Assembly: GCA_029215795.1 (NCBI GenBank)
Contig: JARDYH010000004.1
Location: 213,134,517-213,198,516, forward strand
DNA from: Anniella stebbinsi
Lineage: Eukaryota > Chordata > Lepidosauria > Squamata > Anniellidae
Direction of reading: 5' to 3'
Length of the DNA stretch: 64,000 nucleotides
Part shown: piece by piece, positions 12,929-23,650 of the stretch
How the letters are laid out: the number at the start of each line of letters is the position of its first letter
How positions within the stretch are numbered: position 1 is the first letter of the stretch
Made by a program: the position numbers and the translations under genes
The notes under the pieces: model-generated
Database searches by the model: none
What the model saw: only the letters and a program-made list of their open reading frames with translations
Told to the model about the DNA's origin: nothing

Positions 12929-14083
12929 TGTCGTGATGCAAGCCCACCCCCAGGCTTCTGCTCACAAACTTTAGGCAAATTGACACACTCCAAAAACGGT
13001 GAGACTTATTTTATTGTGAAATCACATGGAATTCAAACATAACGGTTTCATTTCTGCATACACACACTTGAAGCTGAAGACGGACCAGATAGCTTTCAGG
13101 TACAATGGCTTAATGCGAACAGTAAATCACTCAGGGGGAGACATTTAGAGTTAGCCCCTGTCCCATGCGAAACAGACAGCAGCGGCCACACACACTGACT
13201 CCTCAGGAACACGAGCAAAACTCAAAGGAGAAACCCCAGCACAGAAGTGCATGAAGTCTGACAGTAGACAAGATCATCTTGTACCAAACCAAACTCAGCC
13301 TGCCAGGAACACTGAGCAGATGTCAGGGGAAGAACCTCTTCGACCTAGGAAACCTCCCCTGCTTGTAGCTTTGGCTCTGAGGAAGGCTCTCTCGCAGGTC
13401 ACACACATACACAATTCTAGAACAGCAACGATCAGCCTCAGAGTTTCCCTGTGCCCGTACTTTGGCTCCATGCAGGGAAAACAGGCTATAGAACACGACG
13501 AATCCAGAACAGTAATCTGCAAGTCCAAATCTATGAAAAGCCTCAGAGCACTTTTCATGGCATAGTTCTTAGAAATTCCAAGTCCAAATAGCAACAGAAT
13601 ATGTACAGAGTGCATCCAACATTTCCAAACCAGATAGAATCCCAAACACGAGGAGTTTCATGGCAAGCGTAGAACAGATGGTAATTGTAGAACAGTTGAA
13701 CAGTCGAACAGATGAACAGACAAACAGATGATTCCTAGCAAAAGGCCTCCCCTTTGTTCGTTCCACTATATAGGATGGAGGCTGGCTAATTCTAAGCCAC
13801 TTTGACAGACAGAGCTTCAAGCCCGTAACTCAAACTCATGTGCCAACAGGGCGGCACGGTTCAACCTCCTCTTGATGACGACACTATGTGAGAGACAGCT
13901 TGCAAGATAGCCCCCACCTTTTCAAAACATACATTTGTTCTCAAGGAAACTCAAGGCCTCGGCTAGCAGCCATAGATAAGCACAGAACAGAGACAGACTT
14001 TCTCGCAACAATTGCCAAGCTTCCAACTCACAATTCACTAGGCCAGCCTAGTGAATTGTTCATGAAGCACCTGACATCCGACA
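12929..14083 (-). mobile_element. Solo LTR, 1155 bp, 5-bp TSD
   Basis: The element begins TGTCG and ends CGACA, a perfect 5-bp terminal inverted repeat with canonical TG...CA ends. It is flanked on both sides by GATAG (12924-12928 and 14084-14088). Read on the minus strand, a TATATAG box lies about 310 bp from the 5' end and an AATAAA about 75 bp from the 3' end, matching U3-R-U5 order. No gag, pol or second LTR is visible, so it is a solo LTR left by recombination. Whether it is Gypsy-type or an endogenous retrovirus cannot be decided from the LTR alone. A perfect palindrome lies near its 5' end at 14031-14060. Confidence 0.82.
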
Positions 14084-14775
14084 GATAGGATGGCTAGAAT
14101 CACTCATCTCTATCCTTTTCTATTTCAGCCTGAAGATCAGGCTACATTATCGATGCAAGGAACTATACAGATCCCAAATGGATAGAGATGGAGTTACCCT
14201 GTTGCTTCATTTATCTCTGATACTTACTTGTATTGGTTTGCGTTCTGCTTGGGGATACATAGGATCACATCTATGTTACATCATGTCATGCTAGTGTAGG
14301 TGAGACATAGAGGCTACTGGCATAGCAGGACCATCGGATTATTAGAAACAGCTGCTCTCCATGATGCATTATACATGAAAAACCACCTTTGCTATTTATA
14401 TTTATGGTAATTGTCTTCACCTGAACCTGGTTTTATTCAACACTTCCTATTAAACCATGCTGAATATCAAATATTGATTTCTTGTGAGACGTAAATCCCA
14501 AAATTCCTCCCTAAACATAAATTCATCAAGGAAAATGGGAGCAGAGACAGAATACACAAGAACATCTTTTTAAACATGGCATTTATGTTCCTTGTGCTCC
14601 TCCCAAATACAGAAAGGGCATGGAGTAAATGGGAGAAAGCGAGAGGATTAGACCCTTCTGGGGACTTTGTCATTATGACTCTACTGGTGACCTTCTCCAC
14701 TCTCCCAAAGAGGGAAAACAGTAGGGAAGAGTGATTATGGGGATGATCTCAGAGCAGCTACATTCACTGGGTTTT

Positions 14776-14829
<54 letters not shown>

Positions 14830-15319
14830 GGTACCCACCAAGACCCCCATGCACTTTCCCCATGCACTTTCCCCAGCCTCGGACTATGATTCCTCCCCCA
14901 CACACATACACACAGCCTACCTCACCTCAGCACAATTAAAGTCCTAAGAAGGAAGACAGCAGATCAGGTTCCGAGCAGCTGACTTACTATTTCCTCCTTA
15001 GGACTTTGATGGTTAGGAGTTTAGGGTCTGGGGAAGTTGCATGGGGATTGAGGAAGGTGGGAGGGGGGCAAAATGAGATTCCAGGAGCAGGGGCAGAAAA
15101 ATGAGAGATTCCAGGTGGGGGAATGAAAAGGAAAGTGTTAGGAGGTGGCAGAAGCAGGGGCGTGGGAGGGGAGATAATGGGGACAAGAAAAGTGTGGGTC
15201 CAGGAGTGGGGGGGGGGGTTGAATAAGAATAGTGGGAATCCAGAAAATAAATGCCCATGGGCCAAAATGAGAAATGTGCTCGCAGGCCTGAAAAGGATAC
15301 CGACCACTGTATTAGCATA
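14084..15319. repeat. No gene; simple and imperfect tandem repeats
   Basis: 14084-14775 is unassigned. A (CA)n(GA)n tract lies at 14776-14823. About 15000-15250 is a G-rich, imperfectly repeated purine-rich segment in which GGAGATT/CCAGGAG-like units and long G runs recur. The overlapping minus-strand open frames of about 100 codons are products of its low complexity. Confidence 0.45.
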
Positions 15320-15398
15320 AGGAGGAGGAGGAGGAGGAGGAGGAGGAGGAGGAGGAGGAAGAAGAAGAAGAAGAAGAAGAAGAAGAAGAAGAAGAAGA
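15320..15398 (+). repeat. (GGA)n-(GAA)n polypurine microsatellite
   Basis: An uninterrupted purine tract of 79 bases switches from GGA repeats to GAA repeats. Long mirror-like polypurine tracts of this type can adopt triplex structures; that is general knowledge, not observed here. Confidence 0.9.
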
Positions 15399-15693
15399 CA
15401 TATTATGATGTCAGAACCCAGGATCCTGATTTGTTGGGCCCTTTACAAGCCACTCTGTATTGTCCTTAATATTATTTAGTGTCTATATGAAGACACTGAA
15501 CGTGGCCAGGGATTTAGAGTTAAGTCTGGGGTTCCATCATAGTCTAGATGGGGGCCAATAAACTGAAGCTGAATACTGGCAAGACAAAATCCCTGTGGGT
15601 GAGGTTTATTGCTTGTTCTGAATGGGGCTTCAGTCCTTCTTAAAGAACAGGCGACTGGAGGAGGAGTTGATCTGCCCTAATTTATGTAAAGAA

Positions 15694-15809
15694 CAGATGG
15701 GCAACTTGTAGCCCACCAGATATTTTGGTCTACAACTTCTATCAGCCGTAGCTGAAATAGCCAATGGTGAGCCAACCCATGTGGAGAACCACAAGTTGCC
15801 CACCCCAAT
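15694..15809. mobile_element. Short hAT-like MITE (116 bp)
   Basis: It begins CAGATGGGCAACTTG and ends CAAGTTGCCCACCCC, an inverted pair, with an imperfect inner palindrome. Possible 8-bp duplications are GTAAAGAA and GTAAATAT (6/8). This matches the common vertebrate hAT MITE pattern of a GGGCAAC...GTTGCCC frame. Confidence 0.5.
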
Positions 15810-16212
15810 GTAAATATATTAGTGTTGGAAGGCTTGAATGGTCAGTAAACTCGACAGAAAGGCAGAATAGGAACTTTCCCAACTATGTAAATAAATACCT
15901 TATTGGCAGAGATGAGGCCAATAATAAAACTAATCTGCTGTGACCTGTACGTGTTTTTGGCCGTCTGGTACAAATCTCCGAATGTGAAGTTACTCCGGCC
16001 AATGCCAGTCACTTTCCACATGGATTTTAGTGGCAGGTGCATTAGTCAGTTCCATTGCAGGAATCATTACACTAAGCTTATTCCAATCACAACTAATGTT
16101 TATTGATGACTCTTGACATTAATTAAATCTCACTGTTATGTGTATCCAATATTTTTCTGCCTACCTAGCTGAGGAAAAGGGTAAGGATATCAAGACTGCA
16201 TAAGCACAATTA

Positions 16213-16243
<31 letters not shown>

Positions 16244-16398
16244 CTAATGGAAGTTCCCATTAAAATATACTTCAAGTAGTTATGTTTTTTTTTTCTGATC
16301 ATGACAAGAGAATGCTATATGTATGGCAAGCAAACCACTTTAAATATGGCAAGCTATTATTTTTAATAGCATTTAACTGGGAAAAAGTGTGCAATATA
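15810..16398. other. No gene; (GA)n tract
   Basis: (GA)n lies at 16215-16243. The remainder is AT-rich and unassigned. Confidence 0.4.
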
Positions 16399-16406
16399 TA
16401 AAAGAC

Positions 16407-17274
16407 TAGGGGTGTACACTGGATCGGGTCCGATCCACGATCCGGATCTGATCCAGGGGAAATCGGATACAATTATCCGATTTCCGATCTCACCGCTAGA
16501 TCGTTCGATCCAATCCGATCTGATCCGGATCTGCCCGCCGATAAAAGCGGACAATGGGGACAAGGGGCTTACCTTCCGGGGACATCCGCTCCCGTCCGCC
16601 GCTGACCGCTACTGCAAGCAGGCATCGCGGCCTGCCCCTAGATAGCGCACCAGGTGATATCATCACCTGGCGCGCTACTCAGGAGCAGGTCGCGAAGCCT
16701 GCTCACAGTAGCAGCCAGCGGCGGACGGGAGCGGACGGCCACCGAAGGTAAGCAGGGGGAGGGGGAGGCGGGGAGGGGGGCCCGCGGCCTGCTTACCTTC
16801 CGTGGCCGTCCGCTCCTGTCCGCCACTGGCCGCTACTGCGAGCAGGCTTCGCGGCCTGCCCCTAGGTAGCTCGCCTGCATGCCACCTAGGCGCAGGCCGC
16901 GAAGCCTGCTCGCAGTAGCGGCCAGTGGCGGACGGGAGCGGACAGCCATGGAAGGTAAGCAGGGGGAGGGGGCTTACCTGCCGGGGCTGTCCACAGCGGA
17001 TGGCCCTGAGGGGGAAGAGGGAGTTAGGCCCCCCCTCACCCACCCGACACCATTTTTTCCTCATAGACTTGCATTGGGGGAAAGCTTTCTTTCCCCCAAT
17101 GCAAGTCTAGGGTGGGGGGGGGGGGGAAAGGTGGCCATTCCAAAAATCAGATGTCCGATTTTTGGATCGGGATTGGACCCGATCCGGTCCGGGGGGGGCT
17201 CCGATTCTGTCCGATCCGATCCGGGACAAAATTGGAGGACCCAATCCAATCTGGGGGGTCTGTGCACACCCCTA
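16407..17274. mobile_element. GC-rich palindromic hAT-like element, 868 bp
   Basis: Termini are TAGGGGTGTACAC and GTGCACACCCCTA. The 8-bp duplication TAAAAGAC is perfect (16399-16406 and 17275-17282), which supports hAT. Subterminal DNA is packed with short GGATC/GATCC/CCGAT words on both sides. The core (about 16555-16975) is very GC- and CpG-rich and consists of two tandem palindromes (about 16558-16757 and 16788-16972), so one roughly 95-bp unit appears four times in alternating orientation. A third, near-perfect hairpin sits at 17065-17108. The many overlapping open frames of 60-130 codons reflect this symmetry and are not genes. Confidence 0.82.
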
Positions 17275-17469
17275 TAAAAGACTCTCACATCTAGCTTAAT
17301 ATCAGCCTGGACCAGTTCAGATGCAGCAACAAACTATACTTTGTTATTACATGAATCAGCTGGCCAAGGCCTTGAGCTGCTGCATACCACCCTCCCCTTC
17401 ACATATGAGTGGGGGGGGGGGTTTAAAGCTGCCATTCCTAATTTTCAGCAAACTGTTGTTGGTTTCTGC

Positions 17470-17820
17470 CAGGAATGGTCCACCTAAAAGTCTGGCCTGC
17501 ATTGTTCCCAAATGCAAGGTGATGGTGGTGGTGGTGGTGGTGGTGGTTCAAATGGGAAAAGTGTGCATTTGGAAAAGTGTGCATTTTTAAAGCATGCACC
17601 CAAATGTGTACTTCTCCCCCGTGACTAAAGCATTTTAAAAAATATTCAAAACATACATTTTAAAATTGTTCATTTTCCTAATAATGCATTTTGCGAATGC
17701 AATCACAAGCTTGGGAGCATGTTAGCTTTGCCTGAAAATTTTGACTGTGTTTGCATTCAGGGGTTCAAATGGGGCAACTTCTGGTCCAAATGGATCAAAA
17801 CAACCTTCTTGTATATCCCT
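17470..17820 (-). mobile_element. Dispersed element related to 23399-23650
   Basis: The reverse complement begins AGGGATATACAAGAAGG and runs through GACCAGAAGTTGCCCC, matching the plus-strand segment at 23401 over more than 150 bp. The terminal AGGGAT resembles hAT-like ends elsewhere in the window. A (TGG)n microsatellite at 17522-17547 lies inside it. The left limit is uncertain. Its outer end coincides with the insertion point of the 17821-18140 hairpin MITE. Confidence 0.5.
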
Positions 17821-18140
17821 TAGGCTGACCATCTGAAAAGGAGGACAGGGCTCATATAACTTTAACAGTTGTAGAGAAAAGGGAATTTCAGCAGGTGTCA
17901 TTTGTATGCAATTAGTTCCTGGTGAAATTCCCTCTTCATCACAACTGTTAAAGGTGCAGGCACTATACTAGAGTGACCTTATACAAAAGAAGGCAGGGCC
18001 CTTGCAACTTTAACTGTTGTGATGAAGAGGGAATATCACCAGGAACTAATTGCATACAAATGACACTGATTGAAATTCCCTTTTCTCTACAACTGTTAAA
18101 GTTACATGAGCCCTGTCCTCCTTTTCAGATGGTCAGCCTA
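17821..18140 (-). mobile_element. Hairpin hAT-like MITE, copy 2 (320 bp, perfect TSD)
   Basis: Termini are TAGGCTGACCATCTG and GATGGTCAGCCTA, flanked by a perfect ATATCCCT duplication (17813-17820 and 18141-18148). The 172-bp monomer with its own inner terminal repeat (TAGAGTGACC...) occupies the right part, 17969-18140. That is the opposite arrangement to copies 3 and 4, hence minus orientation. The short open frames over it are palindrome shadows. Confidence 0.9.
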
Positions 18141-18148
18141 ATATCCCT

Positions 18149-19579
18149 ACTTGCTGCATCTGAACTTGGAAAATGGTGATTTGTTCAAACACCACTTGTT
18201 TAATAAGCTGGGATATCAAACTAGTATTGTTATGTCAAAACCAGGCCTCTGAAGGGGTATTATGAACCAAGAGTCTTTCCCTCGCCAGGTGATCTGCCAA
18301 CTCAGTGAGGAGAATCATCAAGCACTCCACCTACCATCTAAAGAACATGGATGCTTCCAACCAGTCTGTTGTCAACCCACTTCCCTGGTCCTACCTCAAT
18401 CAATCAATCAATCAATCAATTGCTTGCATTGTGCCTTCCCATTAACCACCACAACCACAACCACCTCCACAAGGTGGCTAACAATAATTAAAATCCAAGA
18501 CAAAGTATTTAAATGCACAATCTCTCTCTCACATACCCACACCCACACACGATAAACAGAATAATAAAAATCAACAACAGTCCATCAAAACCTACAGAAA
18601 AGAATTAACACTAGGCTTCCTGGCTCTCCCTTTTCATGTGCAGGACTGGTGTCAAAGGTAGGAATGGTTGGAAACCTGCCAAGGGCCCACATTCCAGCAG
18701 GGGTCCACGAACAAAAGTCCCCTGGAGTTTCTCCTCCTCGTCACTATTGCAGCCTGCTTGTTCACCTGCCTCTGGCTCTGGCCCAGCCAGAGGTGGTGAT
18801 GAGAAGATGGAATGGTGGTGGTGGTGAAGATGGAGGAGCAGTTGCCCCTGCCCAGTTGCTCACCAGCTCTCTGCCCATCAAGCAAGCAAGCAAGCAGTAG
18901 CAATGGCGAGAAAGAGGATGAGCAGCAAGGGCAGCTAGTGTCCATGGCAGTGAGAAGGCAGACTCCATGAGGAAGGAGGCCTACTGAGGGTGTCTTGCCA
19001 AGGGGCCCTCAAGAACCTGGAACTTGCACTGTTTGTGTGTCCCCTTGTTGTCCAAAGTACTGGACTTGCGCCTGAATGACAGGAACTTGTTTGCTGTGGT
19101 ACCCAACATCTAGCCTCCCAAAAAAATGCTAACCTGTCCTCATTCCTGCATGCTTCTAGACTGGCAGCAAAAATAGTTTTATTTGCAGTAAGATAAAACT
19201 GCACTTGGTTAAAGGTCAGGTGACCAATAACTTACATATTCTCTAATTCATTGAAAGCTATGGTTCTTGAGATTCTTTGAGATGCCAGCGACCATAGCCA
19301 TTGAATGGATCTCTCTCATTTAATCTAAAACAGACGATAAACAGGGACAATAATAATAAAACATTTACTGAAAGAGATTGCTTTGACAGGATGCTCCTGG
19401 AATTCATCAAACCTGAAGTTATCCAAGCAATCTTAGTTTTGTTCCTTCTGCAATTGCATTAGATGATGGTAGTTAATTACATGATCACTTTCATGTTCTG
19501 CCTGCACTAAATATAGCTAGGATATTATTCCCTATGTTTTTACCATTGCTAATGAAAGAGGTAACACGTATCGCTAGTG
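18149..19579. other. No gene; LINE scrap and simple repeats
   Basis: A (CAAT)n run lies at 18396-18421 followed by an A-rich stretch to about 18600, which resembles an inverted LINE 3' end (CCACAAGGTGGCTAACAAT). About 18620-19100 is GC-richer with GGT and CAAG repeats and several overlapping open frames but no recognisable domain. The remainder is unassigned. Confidence 0.35.
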
Positions 19580-20690
19580 GACTGTTTCAGTGAAGGACTA
19601 GATATGAGAAATCCGTTACCCGGCCCAATCGGTACGGCTTGGGTGGGAAAAACAGCCGTTGTGATTGGGGAGGAGGGGAATAAAGGCCTTGTGTGTCCTA
19701 CACACATGGGTCACTTGAGGCAAGGGTGGGGCAAAGCTAGGCTGACCATATGAAAAGGAGGACAGGGCTCCTGCAACTTTAACAGTTGTAGAGAAAAGGG
19801 AATTTCAGCCAGTGTCATTTGTATGCAATTAGTTCCTGGTGAGATTCCCTCTTCATCACAACAGTTAAAGGTGCAGGGGCCCTGCCTTCTTTTGTATATG
19901 GTCACTCTAGTATAGTGTCTGCAACTTTAACTGTTGTGATGAAGAGGGAATTTCACCAGGAACTAATTGCATGCAAATGACACTGGCTGAAATTCCCTTT
20001 TCTCTACAACTGTTAAAGTTACAGGAGCCCTGTCCTCCTTTTCATATGGTCAGCCTAGGCAAAGCCTATAAAGGCCAGCCCCACCTTGCATCGGCCTCTC
20101 TGGTTTTTTGGCTCCCACCTTCCCTCACTCCTTCTAGTATGGGACTTAGCCAGTCGCTCCCTTTGGAGAGAGGGCTGAGTAAGAATTTATCCTACCAATA
20201 CATGGTAGAGAGGTTTTAGCCTGCTCCATACTGGAGGTTAATACAATACTGGAGGTTAATAATAGGTTGATTTGCTGTAGGGATGTATGGGAATTTGCTA
20301 TATCAGAATAGGGATGGTGAGCACTCTGGCACTTTTCGTGATATCTGGAGGACCTGCTCCTAGGGAGTTGTATGGCTCCCGTGTCAGGATATGGTATGCC
20401 TTTAAGGATCCTTCTGCCTTATGGCTCTGAGGGGGGTGACTAGGGGTGGTCTCCCTACACTTTCAAAGTGGCGCATAAGAGAGGGCCCGGGTTTACCTCT
20501 TGCCCATAAAGCCAGGGCAGTTGCCTGAAATAAGGACATATAGATTCCCACACTCTCAAATGGAGATCCAGGGAGGGGATGAATCTCCCTTATAGTTTAA
20601 ATAAAGAGGCCCTAGTTTATACCAAGCTCTGGTGTCTGTGTCTTTATTCCATGCTTCCTTCTCACTCGCAACTCCCGTGTTGCTGAACAA
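19580..20690 (+). mobile_element. LTR-like element split by a hairpin MITE
   Basis: After excluding the MITE at 19738-20057, the outer sequence has a TATAAAG box at about 20067, an AATAAA at 20600-20605 and a GT-rich downstream stretch, the layout of an LTR of roughly 800 bp. Neither end nor a 5-bp duplication could be fixed, so limits are approximate. No internal retroviral-type coding region is present. Confidence 0.4.
19738..20057 (+). mobile_element. Hairpin hAT-like MITE, copy 3 (320 bp, perfect TSD)
   Basis: Termini are TAGGCTGACCATATG and CATATGGTCAGCCTA, with the perfect 8-bp duplication GGCAAAGC (19730-19737 and 20058-20065). The left 172 bp (19738-19909) ends in TATGGTCACTCTA, an internal terminal-repeat copy. 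The remaining 148 bp is an inverted copy of the left part. It lies inside the LTR-like element at 19580-20690 and is therefore younger than it. Confidence 0.92.
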
Positions 20691-21587
20691 AACACAATTT
20701 TGTAGTTAAATCTGTATGTGCGGCATAAGGCATAGCTAAAGTTTATAAAGCAGACATATTTAGCCTCAAAGTGGGAAAAACAGAAAACACAGATGGCTAT
20801 ATCCATACCTCTTTATTTTGGAGCAGCTTGACTTGAAACTCAACAGTACTACTTGGGAGTTAAGTAGCATAATGGATCACACGAGCCATAGGATTCAGCC
20901 ATTAGCTGTGGAGATGCATGCAAATGATTTTGGAAAAGGCTGTTGCATATTTGATTACCACAAGTAGATTGGCACTGAGTTCTGTGCCTAAGAATGTCCA
21001 GCATAACATTAACTTGATTTTACCAAGGAGTGTCTTATTCATGCAGACGTGATGACAGATCTCTGTAAAAGCCTAAAAAGCTAGAAACACTACAGGTACA
21101 AATGGTACCGACGCTGAATAATTATATCAAGCAATGGCACATGCATGAAAAATGCATAAGCATTCACAGGACATATAGAACCGTGCAAGTTCAGCCATGC
21201 ACTCCTTCTCAAATCCTAATGATTTGGCTAGTTTTAGACAACAAACATATTAAATAGACCTACTATCACTGCCTTTGGATATTACCTTTGATTAGATTCT
21301 TCCCTATGTCTCTGGCTTCTTTTGGTCATCTCCATCTTACTGGGGCTTGCTGGAAGTTGTAAGACTTTTTTTCTGTCTAAACATGCACCTTAAGTATGGT
21401 AAATTTTGAAAAGTTGCACATGCTGTGTAGATGTTATAGAGAAATATGCACTCATATTTATCAGATTTTGGATAGGATTATCACACAATGCTCTCCCCCA
21501 ATCTGCATTTCACCAAATTCCAGGGGTGCAAGATAAAAATATGCCACATGATTCAGGGGGCATAGGAAAACTGCATTTTTACCTTTT
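20691..21587. other. No gene recognised
   Basis: AT-rich unassigned DNA. A piece at about 21335-21400 (TTTTTTTCTGTCTAAACATG) resembles the inner part of the small palindromic element at 535-640. Confidence 0.35.
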
Positions 21588-21735
21588 GAGCCTATCTATA
21601 CTACTGCTTTAAAACAGTTTAAAATGGTTTATAACAGTAGTGACAACTGTTGGAGCCCAGGACACACTCCATATACAGTTTTCAAAATATTTTCAAAGTG
21701 TTGTATCCTGCTTGGTGTAGATAGGATCTATGTCT
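21588..21735. mobile_element. Palindromic MITE related to 28215-28414
   Basis: The right end TCCTGCTTGGTGTAGATAGG matches the end of the element at 28215-28414, and the left part contains the inverted TATCTATACTACTGC block. No target duplication is visible. It is old and diverged. Confidence 0.45.
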
Positions 21736-21744
21736 GCAGTGTAG

Positions 21745-21816
21745 TTGTTGTTCTCCGCCTCGATCTAGATGGAGAGGCGGGTTAGAAATGAAATAAATAA
21801 TAATAATAATAATAAT
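21745..21816 (+). repeat. LINE 3' end with (AAT)n tail
   Basis: The block CTCGATCTAGATGGAGAGGC is followed by AAATGAAATAAAT and an AAT run, the same 3' end as at 1300-1451. It is an extremely short, 5'-truncated copy. Confidence 0.6.
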
Positions 21817-23354
21817 AGTGTGGCAAACAGTGGTTTCCCATTCTCTCCTTCCTTAAGCCTTTCTACATGAGCCATATATCGTGCTCTCATCATTCCTTTC
21901 TCACAGTTGTTTATGGGTTCTTTACACAACATTATGACCCTCCAGCATTGCTTCTGTTTTTAAATAGCAATCAGCGAGGGTTTTTTAGACCAAGGAGAAA
22001 TGTGGTATTGTTTGTGAAAGCGGAAGAAAACAATCTTTCCACTTGTTTAATTGTGCTCTTCTGCTATAGCACAGTGCCACCTAGAGGCGATGTTGCAGAA
22101 AGGTAGGAAAGGGTGCTCAGATCTCAATTCTGCAATGGAAGTAGATACAGCGGATTAACAGTCTCATGTAGAAAAACTCATAGTTTAGGGCAGGGAGTAA
22201 TGCAATTTAGCTGACCAACAACAGCTTTGTTGGCAGCTGCAAGTGCATGGCTCCCAGTCAGATGGCATTTCCCCTGCATGCCATTAGCATGTCCAGGGGA
22301 ATCATGCACTTTCTAGCGCCCCCGGAAAGTGTGCTTTGCCTTCCCAGCTTGCGCAAAGGGTGTGTGGACCTGTGCCCCCTTTGTCCTTTGGCAGTCATGG
22401 GGCAAAAATCCACCGGGGGCATCCATCGGGGCATGGGAGGGCTGGACATGGGGGCATCCGCTACCCTCGTGGGCCCAGGCAGATTTTTGCTCCATTGGAA
22501 GTTTCGAGATGGAATTTGAAGGATTTTGGCAAGCTTGAGTTTTCCTGATTCACACATCCTTAGCTCTTTCCTGTGCAAAAAACGAAACTAGGCATGGTTT
22601 CAATTCTTAAATATGTAAAATTTCCTAAACTGGGTTATGCATTCTAAAAGTACATTTCCCTTTCAGTATGAGGGGATTTGGTTCTTGGTCTACAAGAGCA
22701 ACTCATTGAGAGTTTTAATTATGTTTGGTAAAGAACAAAGATTTGCAGGGTTGGAGATGAAAACAAAAATTATCTTGGGAACTGAAATACAGAAACTGAT
22801 TTGGCGGGCTTAGCCTGCCCAGTTTTAGGGGGTGAAAGCAGTGATATTCTGGCCAGCTGTGCATAATACAGATGAGAAAACGAGCTTAGTTAAAAGGGAT
22901 CCTGAATTAAACTTTGCCCAGTTCTTGAACCGAAGTGATGAATCCTGTGAGAGATCCACCCACCCCCAGTAATTAAACCGTCCCTGTAAGCATGAAGGTT
23001 GCAAGGTCAAAATCACCCATTTCAAGCATACGCACAATTTTTGTTTACATTTTCACATTTTAAAAAAGCACTGGCAGATGCCAGGCATCCCAGAGGCCCC
23101 AGCAATCAAATGTTCATTCCAAGGACCTTTTGCTCTATTTCACATAAGATCTGCGTATAAAGGATGTAAGTCGATGCATCTTACAGAAATGCCTAAATGC
23201 TCTGGTCCAAAGTCAAGGAGCCATCGCTTGGCTTCATCACTTGGCATAAAACCATGAGTACATTATTATTTCAGGGCATTTATAGTTATAGGACTTGACA
23301 GTATAGTCTAGATATCATCAACATACTGAACTGTCACTGTCTTTTCTGGAGCTT

Positions 23355-23385
<31 letters not shown>

Positions 23386-23398
23386 TTTAGATATTGGG
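21817..23398. other. No gene; GC-richer repeat-like block and (GT)n
   Basis: About 22235-22560 is distinctly GC-richer, with the word GGGGCA recurring in both orientations and a terminal ACACATCCTTA. It looks like a decayed non-autonomous element but I could not find both ends. Overlapping open frames of 60-106 codons here are not supported as genes. (GT)n lies at 23358-23386. Confidence 0.35.
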
Positions 23399-23650
23399 CC
23401 GGGATGTACAAGAATTTAATTTTGAGTTGCTCTTGACCAGAACTTGCCCCGTTTGCACCCTGAACACGAACACATTTTTTCGGGCAAAGCTTGCATATTC
23501 CTGAGCTTGTGACTGAATTTGCAAAATGCACTTATTAGCAAAATGTGCACTCTAAAACTATACATTCCCATACTTTAGACAATGCGGTGGAGGAAAAGTG
23601 TGTAGCATTTGGGAATGGGAGCGAGGCGGACTGAACTTCAAGATGGAACA
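23399..23650 (+). mobile_element. Dispersed element related to 17470-17820
   Basis: It starts GGGATGTACAAGAATTT and continues with GACCAGAACTTGCCCC and GCAAAATGCAC, matching the reverse complement of 17470-17820. The far end and target duplication were not identified. No coding capacity is visible. Confidence 0.5.

Noticed and set aside
14987..15318. Two minus-strand open frames of about 100 codons
   Set aside because: Proline- and leucine-rich translation of a G-rich imperfect repeat; no conserved motif or gene context.
16363..17294. Cluster of overlapping open frames of 60-132 codons
   Set aside because: They arise from the symmetric, stop-poor GC-rich palindromes of the hAT element and share Arg/Pro/Ala-rich low-complexity sequence on both strands.
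18396..18421. CRISPR-like direct repeats
   Set aside because: A pure tetranucleotide microsatellite without spacers, in a vertebrate-type genome.
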